Shown here: one piece after another, positions 43,342 through 53,192 of the stretch
Numbering within the stretch: position 1 is the stretch's first letter
Layout: each line of letters begins with the position of its first letter
NCBI RefSeq assembly: GCF_000297095.1
Contig: NZ_AEEA01000056.1
Location: forward strand, 49,905 to 113,904
DNA length: 64,000 bases
DNA from: Treponema primitia ZAS-1
GTDB lineage: Bacteria; Spirochaetota; Spirochaetia; Treponematales; Breznakiellaceae
Direction of reading: 5' to 3'
Translations under genes and position numbers: made by a program
Notes under the pieces: model-generated
Told to the model about the DNA's origin: nothing
What the model saw: only the letters and a program-made list of their open reading frames with translations
Database searches by the model: none

Positions 43342-45852
43342 ATGAAATTCCTTTCACCCATGAAAGGAAAAAACACCCTTGAAGATTTTCCCCTGCTCCC
43401 CCTGCGGGAGCTGGTTTTATTTCCCCATACGGTTATCCCAATTTTTATTACCTACAAGTCCGGGATCACCGCCCTGGAAGACGCCCTGAAACGGGACAGC
43501 CGCCTTTTTGCAGCCTGTCTCAAGGAAAGCCCTTCCCCGGCGGCAGTCAAAGCCAAGGAAACGGCGAAGGGAAAAGCAAAGTCCAAGGATACGGCCGGCG
43601 GGGCGCCTTCGAATTATCCCCTGGGCTTTGACGGGGAAACCTATGCAGCCGGTACGGTAGTAAAGGTGCTGCAACATATGAAGCTCCCCGACAATACCTT
43701 CCGGGTGGTTCTCCAGGGGGAATACCGGGGTATCATCGCCGCAACCCAAAAGAAGGGCAGTTTCTCCACGGTTTCCATAGAACCCATGGTATCCCCTGAA
43801 ACCCAGGAAAGTGACGATTCCCAGGCCCAGGCTCTGATACGGGCGGTGCAGCGTTCCTTTGCCCAGTATGCGGAATATTCCAAGAAGATCAGCACCGAAA
43901 CTATTTTGTCCGTGGAAAAGTCGGAAAGCCCGGAACGGGTGGGTAACCTTATTTGTAATGCCCTTGGGATTAAACCGGACAGAAAAGTTGCGCTCCTGCA
44001 AATCCCGGGCACCGAAGAGCGGATGGAAGCTATTCTGGAAGCCCTGGAGACGGAAAATGAGATCTTCGGCATCCAGAAAAATATCAGCGGCAAAGTAAAA
44101 AGCCGGATGGAGAAGAGCCAGCGGGAATACTATCTCTACGAACAGCTTAAGGAGATAAACAAGGAACTGGGGAAGGATGGGGTAGATGATGAATTTGCCG
44201 AACTGGATCGGATCATCCTGGAAAGAAATCCCAGTGAAGAGGTTCTCCTTAAAGCCCGGAAGGAAATAAAACGGCTGCAAAAGCTCCAACCCTTTTCTCC
44301 GGAGGCGGGGGTGCTCCGCGGCTATCTTGAATGGATAGGGGATCTCCCCTGGAGCGAATCCACCCCCGATTCGGGGGACCTTAAGGAAGCGGAACGGATA
44401 CTAAACGAAGATCATTTTAACATGAAAAAAGCCAAGGAACGGATCCTGGAATTTATCGCCGTCCGTCAGCTTGGTTTACAGGGTGAAGAAAATACGCGTA
44501 TTAAAGGTCCCATACTCTGTTTTGTGGGGCCCCCGGGGACGGGAAAAACCAGCCTGGGTAAGTCCGTAGCCCGGGCCCTGGGGCGTAACTTTGTCCGGGT
44601 ATCCCTGGGCGGCGTCCGTGACGAGGCGGAGATCCGCGGCCACCGGAAGACCTATGTGGGCGCCCTGCCGGGGAAGATCATCCAGTCCCTGCGGAAGGCG
44701 GCTTCGGTAAATCCGGTCTTCCTGCTGGACGAAATAGATAAACTCTCCAGCGACTTCCGGGGAGACCCCGCATCGGCCCTGCTTGAGGTGCTGGACCCGG
44801 AGCAGAATTCCACCTTTACGGATCATTACATGGAGCTGCCCTATGACCTTTCCAAGGTGCTCTTCATCGCCACCGCCAATTCACTGCATACCATCCCCTA
44901 CCCTTTGCTGGATCGTATGGAGATCATTGAAATCCCGGGGTATGGGGAAATGGAAAAACTGGCCATAGCTAAACAGTTTCTGGTTCCCAAAGAGTTAGCC
45001 GAAAATAGTTTTTCTGAGGCGAAGATACAGTTTAAGGATGACGCCCTGTTGGAAATTATCCGGCACTGGACCATGGAGTCCGGGGTACGGAGCCTGGAGC
45101 GGGAGATAGCCCGGTGTATACGCCGTATTGCCCGTTATGCCGTGGAGAAGGGCTACGGAGCTTCCGGGGACAAGCCCCTGAATACCTTTACGAGAACCGT
45201 GCGCCGGGCGGATTTAGAAAAACTGCTCGGCCGGCGGAAATACAAAAACGATGTGGTCTTTAAGGAAGCCCGGGTCGGAGTTTCCTACGGTCTCGCCTGG
45301 ACCGAAACCGGGGGCGCCATGCTGCCCGTGGAGACCAGCAGTTTTGAGGGAAGCGGAGATCTGATCATCACCGGTAACCTGGGGGATGTGATGAAGGAGA
45401 GCGCCCGGATCGCCCTATCCTACCTTCGGAGCGTCCAGGACCGCTACGATTTCAAACTTACCGATATAGGCAAGACCGATTTTCATGTCCATGTTCCCGA
45501 GGGGGCCATCCCCAAGGACGGCCCCTCCGCGGGGATCACCCTGGCAGCATCACTGCTCTCCACTCTCTGCGGTATTGCCCCCAAGCCTGCCATCGCCATG
45601 ACCGGGGAACTAACCCTCACAGGACGGGTGCTGCCCATCGGAGGACTTAAGGAAAAGCTTCTGGCGGCGATTCGCAACGGTATGGAACGGGTCATTCTTC
45701 CGGCGGATAACCGGGAAGACTGGGACGAACTGGACAAGGATATTCACGCATCCATAGCGGTAGAATTTGTGGAGACCGCAGAGGAAGCGTTTGGAATACT
45801 GTTTGAAAAGGGAATTCAGAAACCCGCCGAGACCCCCCCCGCTGCCGAATAA
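43342..45852 (+). CDS. lon: ATP-dependent protease Lon
   Basis: 836 residues from ATG 43342, with GAGGAA just upstream and 7 bp after clpX; in-frame codons further up are inside clpX. N-terminal substrate domain from FPLLPLRELVLFPHTVIPIF; AAA+ domain with GPPGTGKTSLGKS and LLDEIDKL; C-terminal protease domain with catalytic Ser in PKDGPSAGITLA and Lys in GGLKEKLLAA. A low-complexity Lys/Ala insert near 65-90 is a local peculiarity. It degrades misfolded and regulatory proteins, completing the quality-control cluster. Confidence 0.97.
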   Translation: MKFLSPMKGKNTLEDFPLLPLRELVLFPHTVIPIFITYKSGITALEDALKRDSRLFAACLKESPSPAAVKAKETAKGKAKSKDTAGGAPSNYPLGFDGETYAAGTVVKVLQHMKLPDNTFRVVLQGEYRGIIAATQKKGSFSTVSIEPMVSPETQESDDSQAQALIRAVQRSFAQYAEYSKKISTETILSVEKSESPERVGNLICNALGIKPDRKVALLQIPGTEERMEAILEALETENEIFGIQKNISGKVKSRMEKSQREYYLYEQLKEINKELGKDGVDDEFAELDRIILERNPSEEVLLKARKEIKRLQKLQPFSPEAGVLRGYLEWIGDLPWSESTPDSGDLKEAERILNEDHFNMKKAKERILEFIAVRQLGLQGEENTRIKGPILCFVGPPGTGKTSLGKSVARALGRNFVRVSLGGVRDEAEIRGHRKTYVGALPGKIIQSLRKAASVNPVFLLDEIDKLSSDFRGDPASALLEVLDPEQNSTFTDHYMELPYDLSKVLFIATANSLHTIPYPLLDRMEIIEIPGYGEMEKLAIAKQFLVPKELAENSFSEAKIQFKDDALLEIIRHWTMESGVRSLEREIARCIRRIARYAVEKGYGASGDKPLNTFTRTVRRADLEKLLGRRKYKNDVVFKEARVGVSYGLAWTETGGAMLPVETSSFEGSGDLIITGNLGDVMKESARIALSYLRSVQDRYDFKLTDIGKTDFHVHVPEGAIPKDGPSAGITLAASLLSTLCGIAPKPAIAMTGELTLTGRVLPIGGLKEKLLAAIRNGMERVILPADNREDWDELDKDIHASIAVEFVETAEEAFGILFEKGIQKPAETPPAAE

Positions 45853-45860
45853 GCAGCCGG

Positions 45861-48533
45861 CTAGCCTTTCAGTTTCACGATAAAAGTACCTATCTTGTAT
45901 GGATCCAAACTGCAGCTAAGCTCCCGGTTCTTGAAAACGGCGGTGCCCTGTTTTTCTTCCAACAGATTAGACGCATAGGCCTCTTCAATAGATGCGCCAA
46001 AGAGAAGACGCGCCGTTTCCCGCGTATCACCGTAATTTATAAGCCGCACACAGATAAAACCCTCCTGTTTTGCGGGGCGGAGAATAGACAGGGTAATATT
46101 ATTGCTCTCCAGCTTAAATGCAGGGGTGGAACTTTTAAGGCCCCTGTCGGCGGGTATACGGGTGGAATAGCACCATGGGGTGTTTATATAACTATTCCGC
46201 AGCTTAATAATAGTTCCGTTACTGTCCCCTGAATTCAGAGGCAGCAGGGCGAAATTAAAATGTAATATGCCGGAAAGTTGACCGTCACTTTCACCGTTAG
46301 TAAAAACGGTATTGCCGAATGAACGGAACAGGGTTATTTCCAGGGCGCCTTCTTCGTCGGTATGAGCCGCACACTCATGCATACCTCCCTTTGAAATAAA
46401 GGCTAAACCCCCGCCGGTTTTTGCGTCCCGGCGCATCACCAGATTGCTAAAACCATGTTCGCCCCGGTCATATTCTTTCCAAGTGTTGGTTTCCCGATGA
46501 ACGCCGGCTCTGCGTGAAACAATGGCAAAAGCTTGGTCTGTTTCATATTCCGGCGTATTTAACCCTGTGGCGAAAGCCACGGTCATTTTATGATCTAAAA
46601 TAGTATTATCGATAGTAGTTTCCACTTCTATCCACCGGGAAGTTCTTGTGAAGTATATTTTTGAGCGTATTGAAACTTCCTTTGTTTCACCGCTGCGTTT
46701 GGTTTTCAATTCACTCTTTTCCAGATTAGAAGGTAAGCGTATGTATTTTGTTATAGTAAAGACACAAAGCTCACTGCCATCCAGGGTCAACTCCACCGTA
46801 ACCGCACAGCCTTGATCCAGGGTGACCGGATTACCCACCGGAGGCCGGTGAAACCAGCCATCACCGGTTTCACCATAATTTCGGAAGCTCAGCAGATTGG
46901 TGTACACCCTTCCGGTATGTTTGTCTTTCAGGGTTAGGGTTCCCTGTTCGTTTATAGTAAGAAGCATATGATCGTTTTCTGCGGAACGGGGGCTTGAGAG
47001 CAGGGTTCCTGCGTTACGTACCGGAGTTTTGTTGGGACATATTTTTAGCTCCGTACAGGCCATGGCGGGAATATTTACCGGAAGAGCAACGTAATACCGG
47101 TCACGTTTTTTCCGGTAAAATTGCTGAGGGCGGGTAACAAAACGGCCAAATTCTACATCCAGAAGCTGATAGGGGATCCCTGTTCCTGAGGCATCCTGAA
47201 TAGTGAACATATTGTAGGGTTCATAGTCTAGAAAAGAATTGCGGGCAGAATATTCAATTGGAAAATCAATACAGGCCCGGATAACCCCGGAAAAATCCTC
47301 CGGTTCGGTATTGAACAGGGTCAGTTTTAAATAGTCACTCTCCCCGCCTGTATCCACAAGATCGGTAACAGCTGCGGTGGTAAAATCAATAATTTCACGG
47401 CAGATGGTTTCTGCCTGCCGGTAACGATTCAAAACATCGTATGCAACCGCGTCGATGGAACAGCCGCAGATTGAATCGTGGGCCTGGCTTTCCGCTATCA
47501 GTTTTCCGGCTACGGAAAAAAAGTTAGCCAGAACCGTTTTTCCCGCAAGGCCGGCAAGTACCGCCATGGGCGCCGCCGACCGCTCCATCAGGGTCTGGCA
47601 TTGGTCGTTCCATAATTTAATATCATATCTGCTGGACAGGGTGTTGGGAATAAGTTTATTATGTTCCGCCAGTTCCCGTGCGGTTTCTTGCAATTCACCC
47701 GCGTGCACGGACATTTCTTTGGCGTATTGCATAAGCTCCGGTAAAAGCTGATCCGGCGATCCGAATTCCACGGGGCAGTCAAATTTTTCAGCAAGTTCTC
47801 TGGCCAGAAGGAGCGATTCTTCATGAATTGTTTCGTGATCCATGCCATCCATCAAAATTACGTAGGGTACCGGAGAGCGGGCCAATTCTTTTTCCACATA
47901 TTCTATTGCCCGGGAGACCATGTCCTCCGTATTGGTATTTTTACCCGATTGGTAGGGCGCGATTACATCATAATGGAAAGTGCCGTATCCGTATTCTTCC
48001 GGCACCTTAAAGGTGATGCACCGGCTGCCGTCCGGTGACTGCCATATAAAGTGGGCGCCGCAGTTGTAGTTGTTTGTGCCCCGTCCCAGCAGAGCCCCCT
48101 CTATACCGAAGCTGTTCAGGATTTGAGGAAGCTGGGCTATATGGCCAAATATATCACATACATACCCATACTTCATGGGTTCCGCACCAAATTCGCGGGC
48201 CAGGGAAAAACCAAACTGCAAATTGTTCACCAGGCTTTCACCGGAGCAGAGGATTTCGTCCGGCATGGTATACCAGGGACCCACCTTTAGCCTTCCATCG
48301 GCAATCAATTTTTCCAACCTGCGGCGGTTTTCCGGCTTGATTTCCAAGTAGTCTTCCAGCAGGATAGTTTGTCCGTCAAGAACAAACACGGAAAAATCAG
48401 GTTCCTGTTCCAAGATTGTAATAACCTTATCCAATGTAGGTATCAGGTGAAAGCGAAAGGACTGGAAAGATAGATACCATTCCCTGTCCCAGTGGGTACT
48501 GGCAAGGTAGAGTATTTTTTTAGGCTGCATCAT
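45861..48533 (-). CDS. GH38 alpha-mannosidase
   Basis: 890 residues from the ATG at 48533, which has AAGGA at good spacing; a start at 48557 has none. N-terminal GH38 catalytic domain: THWDREWYLSFQSFR (His14, Asp16 are zinc ligands), DGQTILLEDYL, CDIFGHIAQLPQI and AHDSICGCSIDAV. C-terminal beta-sandwich domains follow. No signal peptide, so it acts in the cytoplasm on imported oligosaccharides. It ends a minus-strand operon with the LplABC-type importer and two URO-D-family genes, suggesting a mannose-containing glycan as the substrate. Confidence 0.93.
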   Translation of the reverse strand: MMQPKKILYLASTHWDREWYLSFQSFRFHLIPTLDKVITILEQEPDFSVFVLDGQTILLEDYLEIKPENRRRLEKLIADGRLKVGPWYTMPDEILCSGESLVNNLQFGFSLAREFGAEPMKYGYVCDIFGHIAQLPQILNSFGIEGALLGRGTNNYNCGAHFIWQSPDGSRCITFKVPEEYGYGTFHYDVIAPYQSGKNTNTEDMVSRAIEYVEKELARSPVPYVILMDGMDHETIHEESLLLARELAEKFDCPVEFGSPDQLLPELMQYAKEMSVHAGELQETARELAEHNKLIPNTLSSRYDIKLWNDQCQTLMERSAAPMAVLAGLAGKTVLANFFSVAGKLIAESQAHDSICGCSIDAVAYDVLNRYRQAETICREIIDFTTAAVTDLVDTGGESDYLKLTLFNTEPEDFSGVIRACIDFPIEYSARNSFLDYEPYNMFTIQDASGTGIPYQLLDVEFGRFVTRPQQFYRKKRDRYYVALPVNIPAMACTELKICPNKTPVRNAGTLLSSPRSAENDHMLLTINEQGTLTLKDKHTGRVYTNLLSFRNYGETGDGWFHRPPVGNPVTLDQGCAVTVELTLDGSELCVFTITKYIRLPSNLEKSELKTKRSGETKEVSIRSKIYFTRTSRWIEVETTIDNTILDHKMTVAFATGLNTPEYETDQAFAIVSRRAGVHRETNTWKEYDRGEHGFSNLVMRRDAKTGGGLAFISKGGMHECAAHTDEEGALEITLFRSFGNTVFTNGESDGQLSGILHFNFALLPLNSGDSNGTIIKLRNSYINTPWCYSTRIPADRGLKSSTPAFKLESNNITLSILRPAKQEGFICVRLINYGDTRETARLLFGASIEEAYASNLLEEKQGTAVFKNRELSCSLDPYKIGTFIVKLKG

Positions 48534-48566
48534 AATTGGTTTTTCCTTCGTTACCATTCTAATATA

Positions 48567-49583
48567 TCATTCCCGGGCTGCTTCTACCATGGCCTCAATA
48601 TTTTCCATGGAGACATTGGGCAAGAGGGACTCATGACTTGGGGAGACTATGTAATTCGGTCCAAAGAGATCCCGTAATTGCCGCACCCTATCCCGTACCT
48701 GCTGGGGAGTACCAAAAGGCAGGAGCTGTTGGGTATCCACGCCTCCCATGAAAATGATCCGCCCATTAAAGTTTTTTGACAGATATTCGGCGTCCATATT
48801 TTTTGCCAACGCCTGAATAGGGTGTAGCACCTCCACACCGGCGTCAATAAGCCGGGGAATAACCCGGTAAATTGAACCGCAGGAATGAAGAACCACCTTA
48901 TACCCATACCGGTGCGCCTGTTCCGTAAATTTTACAAAACCGGGCATCACAAACCGGTCAAAACTTTCCGGGGAAATCAAAAGATCCCGCTGGCTGCCAA
49001 AATCGTTCCCAAAAAACATGGCATCTATTTTATTTCCTGCCTGCTTAAACAGCATCTCGTTAATTTCCAGATAGAAATCTACCACATGGTTTGTTACCGC
49101 ATCAACTACCTCCGGATCGGTATGCATCTTCATAAAATAACTTTCCATACCGAAAAAATCACAGACATTATGAAAGAACCCGGCCCAGGCGCCGGACAGT
49201 ACCGCCTGGCCTGCGGCGATCGTTTTGTCTATTTCCTCCAGGGTTTCCGTAAAATCCACATCCTTTACATTTGGCCAATGAAAGGCTTCCACTTCCGCCA
49301 CGCTTTCGGTTTCCGCAAATACCCCATTTTGGCTTAAACTGGTCCGCTCAGCACCGTCCAATACATCCCACATGGGCATATCGGGATTTTTCCAATAATT
49401 ACATTTATCCGGCAGTACCCATCGACATATCGATCCCAGCTTGAGCCCAAGATCAATGTCATTCTTTACATCGAAATGGGTATATATTTTTTTGATACTT
49501 GCAGGATTGGGGTCTCCGTGCCAGAATCCACTATGTTTACTTTTATGCTGAATAATTTCGTAAAAATGCTCTTTGCCTGTCAT
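48567..49583 (-). CDS. URO-D family protein, paralogue 1
   Basis: 338 residues of the uroporphyrinogen-decarboxylase/cobalamin-independent methyltransferase-like TIM-barrel family. Visible motifs are FFGNDFGSQRDLL and VVLHSCGSIYRVI (His-Ser-Cys), the position of a zinc ligand pair in MtaA-type methyltransferases, and IIFMGGVDTQQLLPFGTPQQV. No haem pathway genes are near, so haem synthesis is unlikely. It sits between the mannosidase and a second family member. The reaction is unknown; methyl transfer from O-methylated sugars is one option, but no corrinoid protein is in the window. Confidence 0.88.
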   Translation of the reverse strand: MTGKEHFYEIIQHKSKHSGFWHGDPNPASIKKIYTHFDVKNDIDLGLKLGSICRWVLPDKCNYWKNPDMPMWDVLDGAERTSLSQNGVFAETESVAEVEAFHWPNVKDVDFTETLEEIDKTIAAGQAVLSGAWAGFFHNVCDFFGMESYFMKMHTDPEVVDAVTNHVVDFYLEINEMLFKQAGNKIDAMFFGNDFGSQRDLLISPESFDRFVMPGFVKFTEQAHRYGYKVVLHSCGSIYRVIPRLIDAGVEVLHPIQALAKNMDAEYLSKNFNGRIIFMGGVDTQQLLPFGTPQQVRDRVRQLRDLFGPNYIVSPSHESLLPNVSMENIEAMVEAARE

Positions 49584-49604
49584 GTCATCTCCCTTCGTAT
49601 ATTA

Positions 49605-50618
49605 CTATTCAGTCCAGGCCTGCAACAGCGCTTCCAGATTTTCAAGGGGAACATCGCTGTGCATAGTACTTAACCAGATAAGACCGCCGCCGTTTACAAA
49701 GCAATTCTGCCTTAATTGATGTACCGCCTTACGTACATCATCAGGTTTTCCAAAGGGCAGCACATCCTGCCTGCTCAATTCTCCCCAAAAGGTAATTTTC
49801 CCGGCATATTTTTTAGCCACCTTTTCTACGCCCATACATGAAATCTGAGAATTAACCGCATCAACGCCAAGATCAATAAAATCATCATATATATCAAAAA
49901 TATACCCATCACTGTGAAAAAAAACTTTTTTGCTTTTATTCTTTATCTTTATTATTAATTCTCTATACAGGGGTTTGAAAATCCCGCGGAAGTCATTGGG
50001 TGAAACAAGGGGAGCTATTTGAGAACCCCAATCATCCCCAAATGCGACCGCATCAATATCACATTCAAGCCATTTCTCGATATAAACCTGAAAAAATTCG
50101 GTAACAATAGCCGCAAGTTTCTCTACATTACCTTCCTTTAGCGCGATATCACAGAAAAGATTTTCAGTTCCCCGCAGAAATTGCATCCTTTCAAAAATAC
50201 TTATCCAACCTCCGATTATAAATTTTCCCTTCCGCCGTTCCTCCGCAAGCCGTTTGTCAATGCCGTCTTTTTCTGTACCCCACCATAATTTGAAAAAATC
50301 AACCGGCGCTTTATAATCATTCAGTCTATCATCATCCTTAAGGATATACTCTTTTACTTCTCCAATAATGCCCTTTTGCCGCATGGTCCAAACACAACCC
50401 CAGGGATCGGTATAAGAACCGGGTACATAATATTCCGGAGTAAAACCATGATCAAAAGGCCCGGAAGTTCCGCCGATGTCAAAGTTGTACCGTTCAAGTA
50501 ATGCATCAAGTTTGTCGCCATATTTTATATTTGCCGCCGGTAAAATCCATAAATCCAGCGGTATCTTATCCGGATTTTTAAATTCCAGGGTTTTTAAAAC
50601 GCGTTCCTTACCGGTCAT
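49605..50618 (-). CDS. URO-D family protein, paralogue 2 (His-Asp variant)
   Basis: 337 residues of the same family as the neighbour. AFGDDWGSQIAPLV and ITFWGELSRQDVLPFGKPDDV are conserved. The metal-site motif reads FFHSDGYIFDIY, with Asp where paralogues 1, 3 and 4 have Cys. So this member either uses different metal chemistry or is structural. It is 95 bp after the binding-protein gene and 22 bp before paralogue 1 in the operon. Confidence 0.88.
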   Translation of the reverse strand: MTGKERVLKTLEFKNPDKIPLDLWILPAANIKYGDKLDALLERYNFDIGGTSGPFDHGFTPEYYVPGSYTDPWGCVWTMRQKGIIGEVKEYILKDDDRLNDYKAPVDFFKLWWGTEKDGIDKRLAEERRKGKFIIGGWISIFERMQFLRGTENLFCDIALKEGNVEKLAAIVTEFFQVYIEKWLECDIDAVAFGDDWGSQIAPLVSPNDFRGIFKPLYRELIIKIKNKSKKVFFHSDGYIFDIYDDFIDLGVDAVNSQISCMGVEKVAKKYAGKITFWGELSRQDVLPFGKPDDVRKAVHQLRQNCFVNGGGLIWLSTMHSDVPLENLEALLQAWTE

Positions 50619-50713
50619 AGGTTGTCTCCTTTATCAATGTCTTCCGCCCTGAAGGATCCACAGTCTAAGAGCCGGCCCGGATGGAACATGCCCTTAGACT
50701 GCATTTTTTAAAC

Positions 50714-52192
50714 CTATTTTTTCGTTGCCAACCATGCGGCAAGCTGTTTCTGCTTTTCCGCTATGATCTTATCGATTCCGGCAGCCTTGTATTGCTGCTG
50801 CATGCGGGTCAAATAATTTTCCAGAGGCTGGGCTCCCGAAAGTATGGCATAGCGAAATTCGTTGGTAACATTTGCACAAGCCCCAATTTCGGATTTTACC
50901 GGATCGGCGTCAAAGGTGAAGCCAAGCGCCACCGAAGGCTGCACGGTTGTATTATAGAACCTGAGCCTGGCCGGGTGATCTACCGGGTAGGTATTCCACC
51001 ACTTACTGATAAAGGCATTGCCATTTTCCCAAATCGCATTGGGGATATAGGTTAGATTCGCAGCGTCTACTCCCTTGGGGAAGTCTATACGGCCATCCGC
51101 CAGGGTCACATAATTGCGTCCTTCGATACCAAAGTTTGCAAGGTTGTGAACCGCAGGATCTGATAATAAAAGGTTGAGATACATCATAACTCGTTCAGGA
51201 TTGGCACTGTTACGGGGAATGGCAAAGGCGCATTCATAACCGCTAAAGGTGAGCGCTATGGGCGGCTGAATAATAACCTTAACAAATTCATATTTCCCGC
51301 CAATGCCCGATCCTACTTCAGCTTCAATTCCTTCCTTACACTGGCCGCCTAACGCCTGGATCTTATTATCCCTCAGGGCCGCAGTATGCGCAAAATTAGG
51401 GGTAGCAGTTTCTTTATTGATGTAGCCTGCCTCGTACCATTGATGCCATAATTTGGCGATTTCCTGGAAAGCCGGGTGTTCAAATTCGTTGACAACCTCC
51501 GCCTTTTCGTTTTTATAGATACGGCCGGGGCCGTCTCCAAGCACCTGGAAGCCCATCAAGTCAATATACGCAATGGCATTGTTATAGATAGAAAAATTAG
51601 GATCGTAGGCTTTGAATTTTGCCCAAATCGCCGTCATATCTTCCATTGTTTTTACTTTGGAAAGATCAACCCCTGTGGCTTCCACATAGTCTTTACGGAT
51701 AAGATAACCATAACAACCACCTGCCTCTTTTGGCGTGGGAATTGCGTAGAGTTTTCCATTAACGCGGCACCCTTCAAGGTTATAGGGATTCATGTACTGG
51801 GCCATCTCCTTGCCATAATTGGCATACAGTTCATCCAAAGGCAGGAAGTAATCCTTGGCGACCATCTGGTGAAAAGGAAGTGTAACGGTGCTGACTAAAT
51901 CAATTTTTTCACCGGCGGCCAGCATTAGATCGATCTTCGTAGTATAGGAACCCCAGTCAAACACATGCATTTGAACCTTGGAGTTGATCCTTGGTTGGAC
52001 AAGCTTACTGATCTCAGAGCTGATAAGATCGTTATCAGGTTCTTCAAGATTTTCAACCCAATACCAGTCAATGGTTACCTGCTTTGAGGTATCCCCCGAG
52101 GCTGATTGTCCTGGTTGCCGACCGCCGCCTGCAAAGGCTGTGGCCACCGACAGGATAAGTAAAACACTTATCGTAGAAAAAAATTGTTTCAT
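50714..52192 (-). CDS. Extracellular solute-binding protein, LplA type
   Basis: 492 residues with signal peptide MKQFFSTISVLLILSVATAFA followed by GGGR; no lipobox Cys. It matches the larger oligosaccharide-binding proteins that go with LplB/LplC permeases. It follows those permease genes and precedes two URO-D-family genes and the mannosidase. The cargo is probably an oligosaccharide with mannose, judged by context only. Confidence 0.9.
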   Translation of the reverse strand: MKQFFSTISVLLILSVATAFAGGGRQPGQSASGDTSKQVTIDWYWVENLEEPDNDLISSEISKLVQPRINSKVQMHVFDWGSYTTKIDLMLAAGEKIDLVSTVTLPFHQMVAKDYFLPLDELYANYGKEMAQYMNPYNLEGCRVNGKLYAIPTPKEAGGCYGYLIRKDYVEATGVDLSKVKTMEDMTAIWAKFKAYDPNFSIYNNAIAYIDLMGFQVLGDGPGRIYKNEKAEVVNEFEHPAFQEIAKLWHQWYEAGYINKETATPNFAHTAALRDNKIQALGGQCKEGIEAEVGSGIGGKYEFVKVIIQPPIALTFSGYECAFAIPRNSANPERVMMYLNLLLSDPAVHNLANFGIEGRNYVTLADGRIDFPKGVDAANLTYIPNAIWENGNAFISKWWNTYPVDHPARLRFYNTTVQPSVALGFTFDADPVKSEIGACANVTNEFRYAILSGAQPLENYLTRMQQQYKAAGIDKIIAEKQKQLAAWLATKK

Positions 52193-52266
52193 GATCTTTC
52201 TCCTCTAAAAAATATTGCAATACAGTTTCAGCCAAGGCCTCTACTGTTATTACGCTAATTCAAAGT

Positions 52267-53178
52267 CTAGCCCTTCACTGAACCCAATGTTAGACCCCGC
52301 ACAAAATATTTCTGCAAAAACGGATAGGCCAGAATAATGGGGCCTATGCCGAGTATGCCCATGGCCATGCGTGCAGTTTCATTGGGAAGACGCACCTGCG
52401 CAGCAGAAGCCGCATCAGGAATAAAACTCGATGTGTTGAGTACTTGGATCGATATATTCACCCGGTACATTAAAAACTGCAGGGGATATAATTTTTTTGT
52501 GTCGATAAAAAGCAGCGCATTATACCAGTCATTCCAAAAATTAAGACTAATAAGCAACGCGATTGCCGCAAGCCCCGTAACAGAAAGGGGAAGCACTATT
52601 TTGAAAAAAATCTGCAGTTCCCCGGCGCCATCCATAATGGCCGATTCAATTACTGCGGGATGGATATTTGCTGAAATAAAAGTGCGAAGAATTATCACAT
52701 TAAAACCATTTAACAGGAGGGGCATGATGAGGGGGATGATGGTGTTTTTGACTCCCAGCATTTTTACATATACCAAGTACCAGGGGACAAGCCCTCCGTT
52801 AAAGAGCATGGTAAAAACCACAAAAAGCGTAAAAAACTTGCGAAAGTGGAAATCTTTTCTGGAAAGGGGGTAGGCAATCATGGCGGTAATAAGCGTGCCC
52901 ATAACGGTCCCGATAAGGGTGATCGCTATGGATACTGCGTATCCACGCATAATCTGCCTGAAATCTGAAAGAAGATATTCATAGGAACGCAGGCTTAACA
53001 CGCGGGGGACAATCTCGTAACCGTATTTTGTAATTGTCGCTTCGTCAGAAATACTTATGGCAAACACCAATAGTATAGGAAAGAGGCAAGCTATACTGAT
53101 AAGGGTAAGGAGTATATATATCAACCTACGCGCCCAAGGCGGTGATCGATCTGAAGAAACTGAATATTTTTTCTTCAT
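52267..53178 (-). CDS. ABC transporter permease, LplC/YtcP type
   Basis: 303 residues, six membrane spans; the C-terminus KYFVRGLTLGSVKG is a family hallmark. The coupling loop is IESAIMDGAGELQIFFKIVLPLSVT (about 172-196). It pairs with the LplB-type permease 14 bp upstream. Confidence 0.93.
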   Translation of the reverse strand: MKKKYSVSSDRSPPWARRLIYILLTLISIACLFPILLVFAISISDEATITKYGYEIVPRVLSLRSYEYLLSDFRQIMRGYAVSIAITLIGTVMGTLITAMIAYPLSRKDFHFRKFFTLFVVFTMLFNGGLVPWYLVYVKMLGVKNTIIPLIMPLLLNGFNVIILRTFISANIHPAVIESAIMDGAGELQIFFKIVLPLSVTGLAAIALLISLNFWNDWYNALLFIDTKKLYPLQFLMYRVNISIQVLNTSSFIPDAASAAQVRLPNETARMAMGILGIGPIILAYPFLQKYFVRGLTLGSVKG

Positions 53179-53192
53179 AATATATCTCCTTC

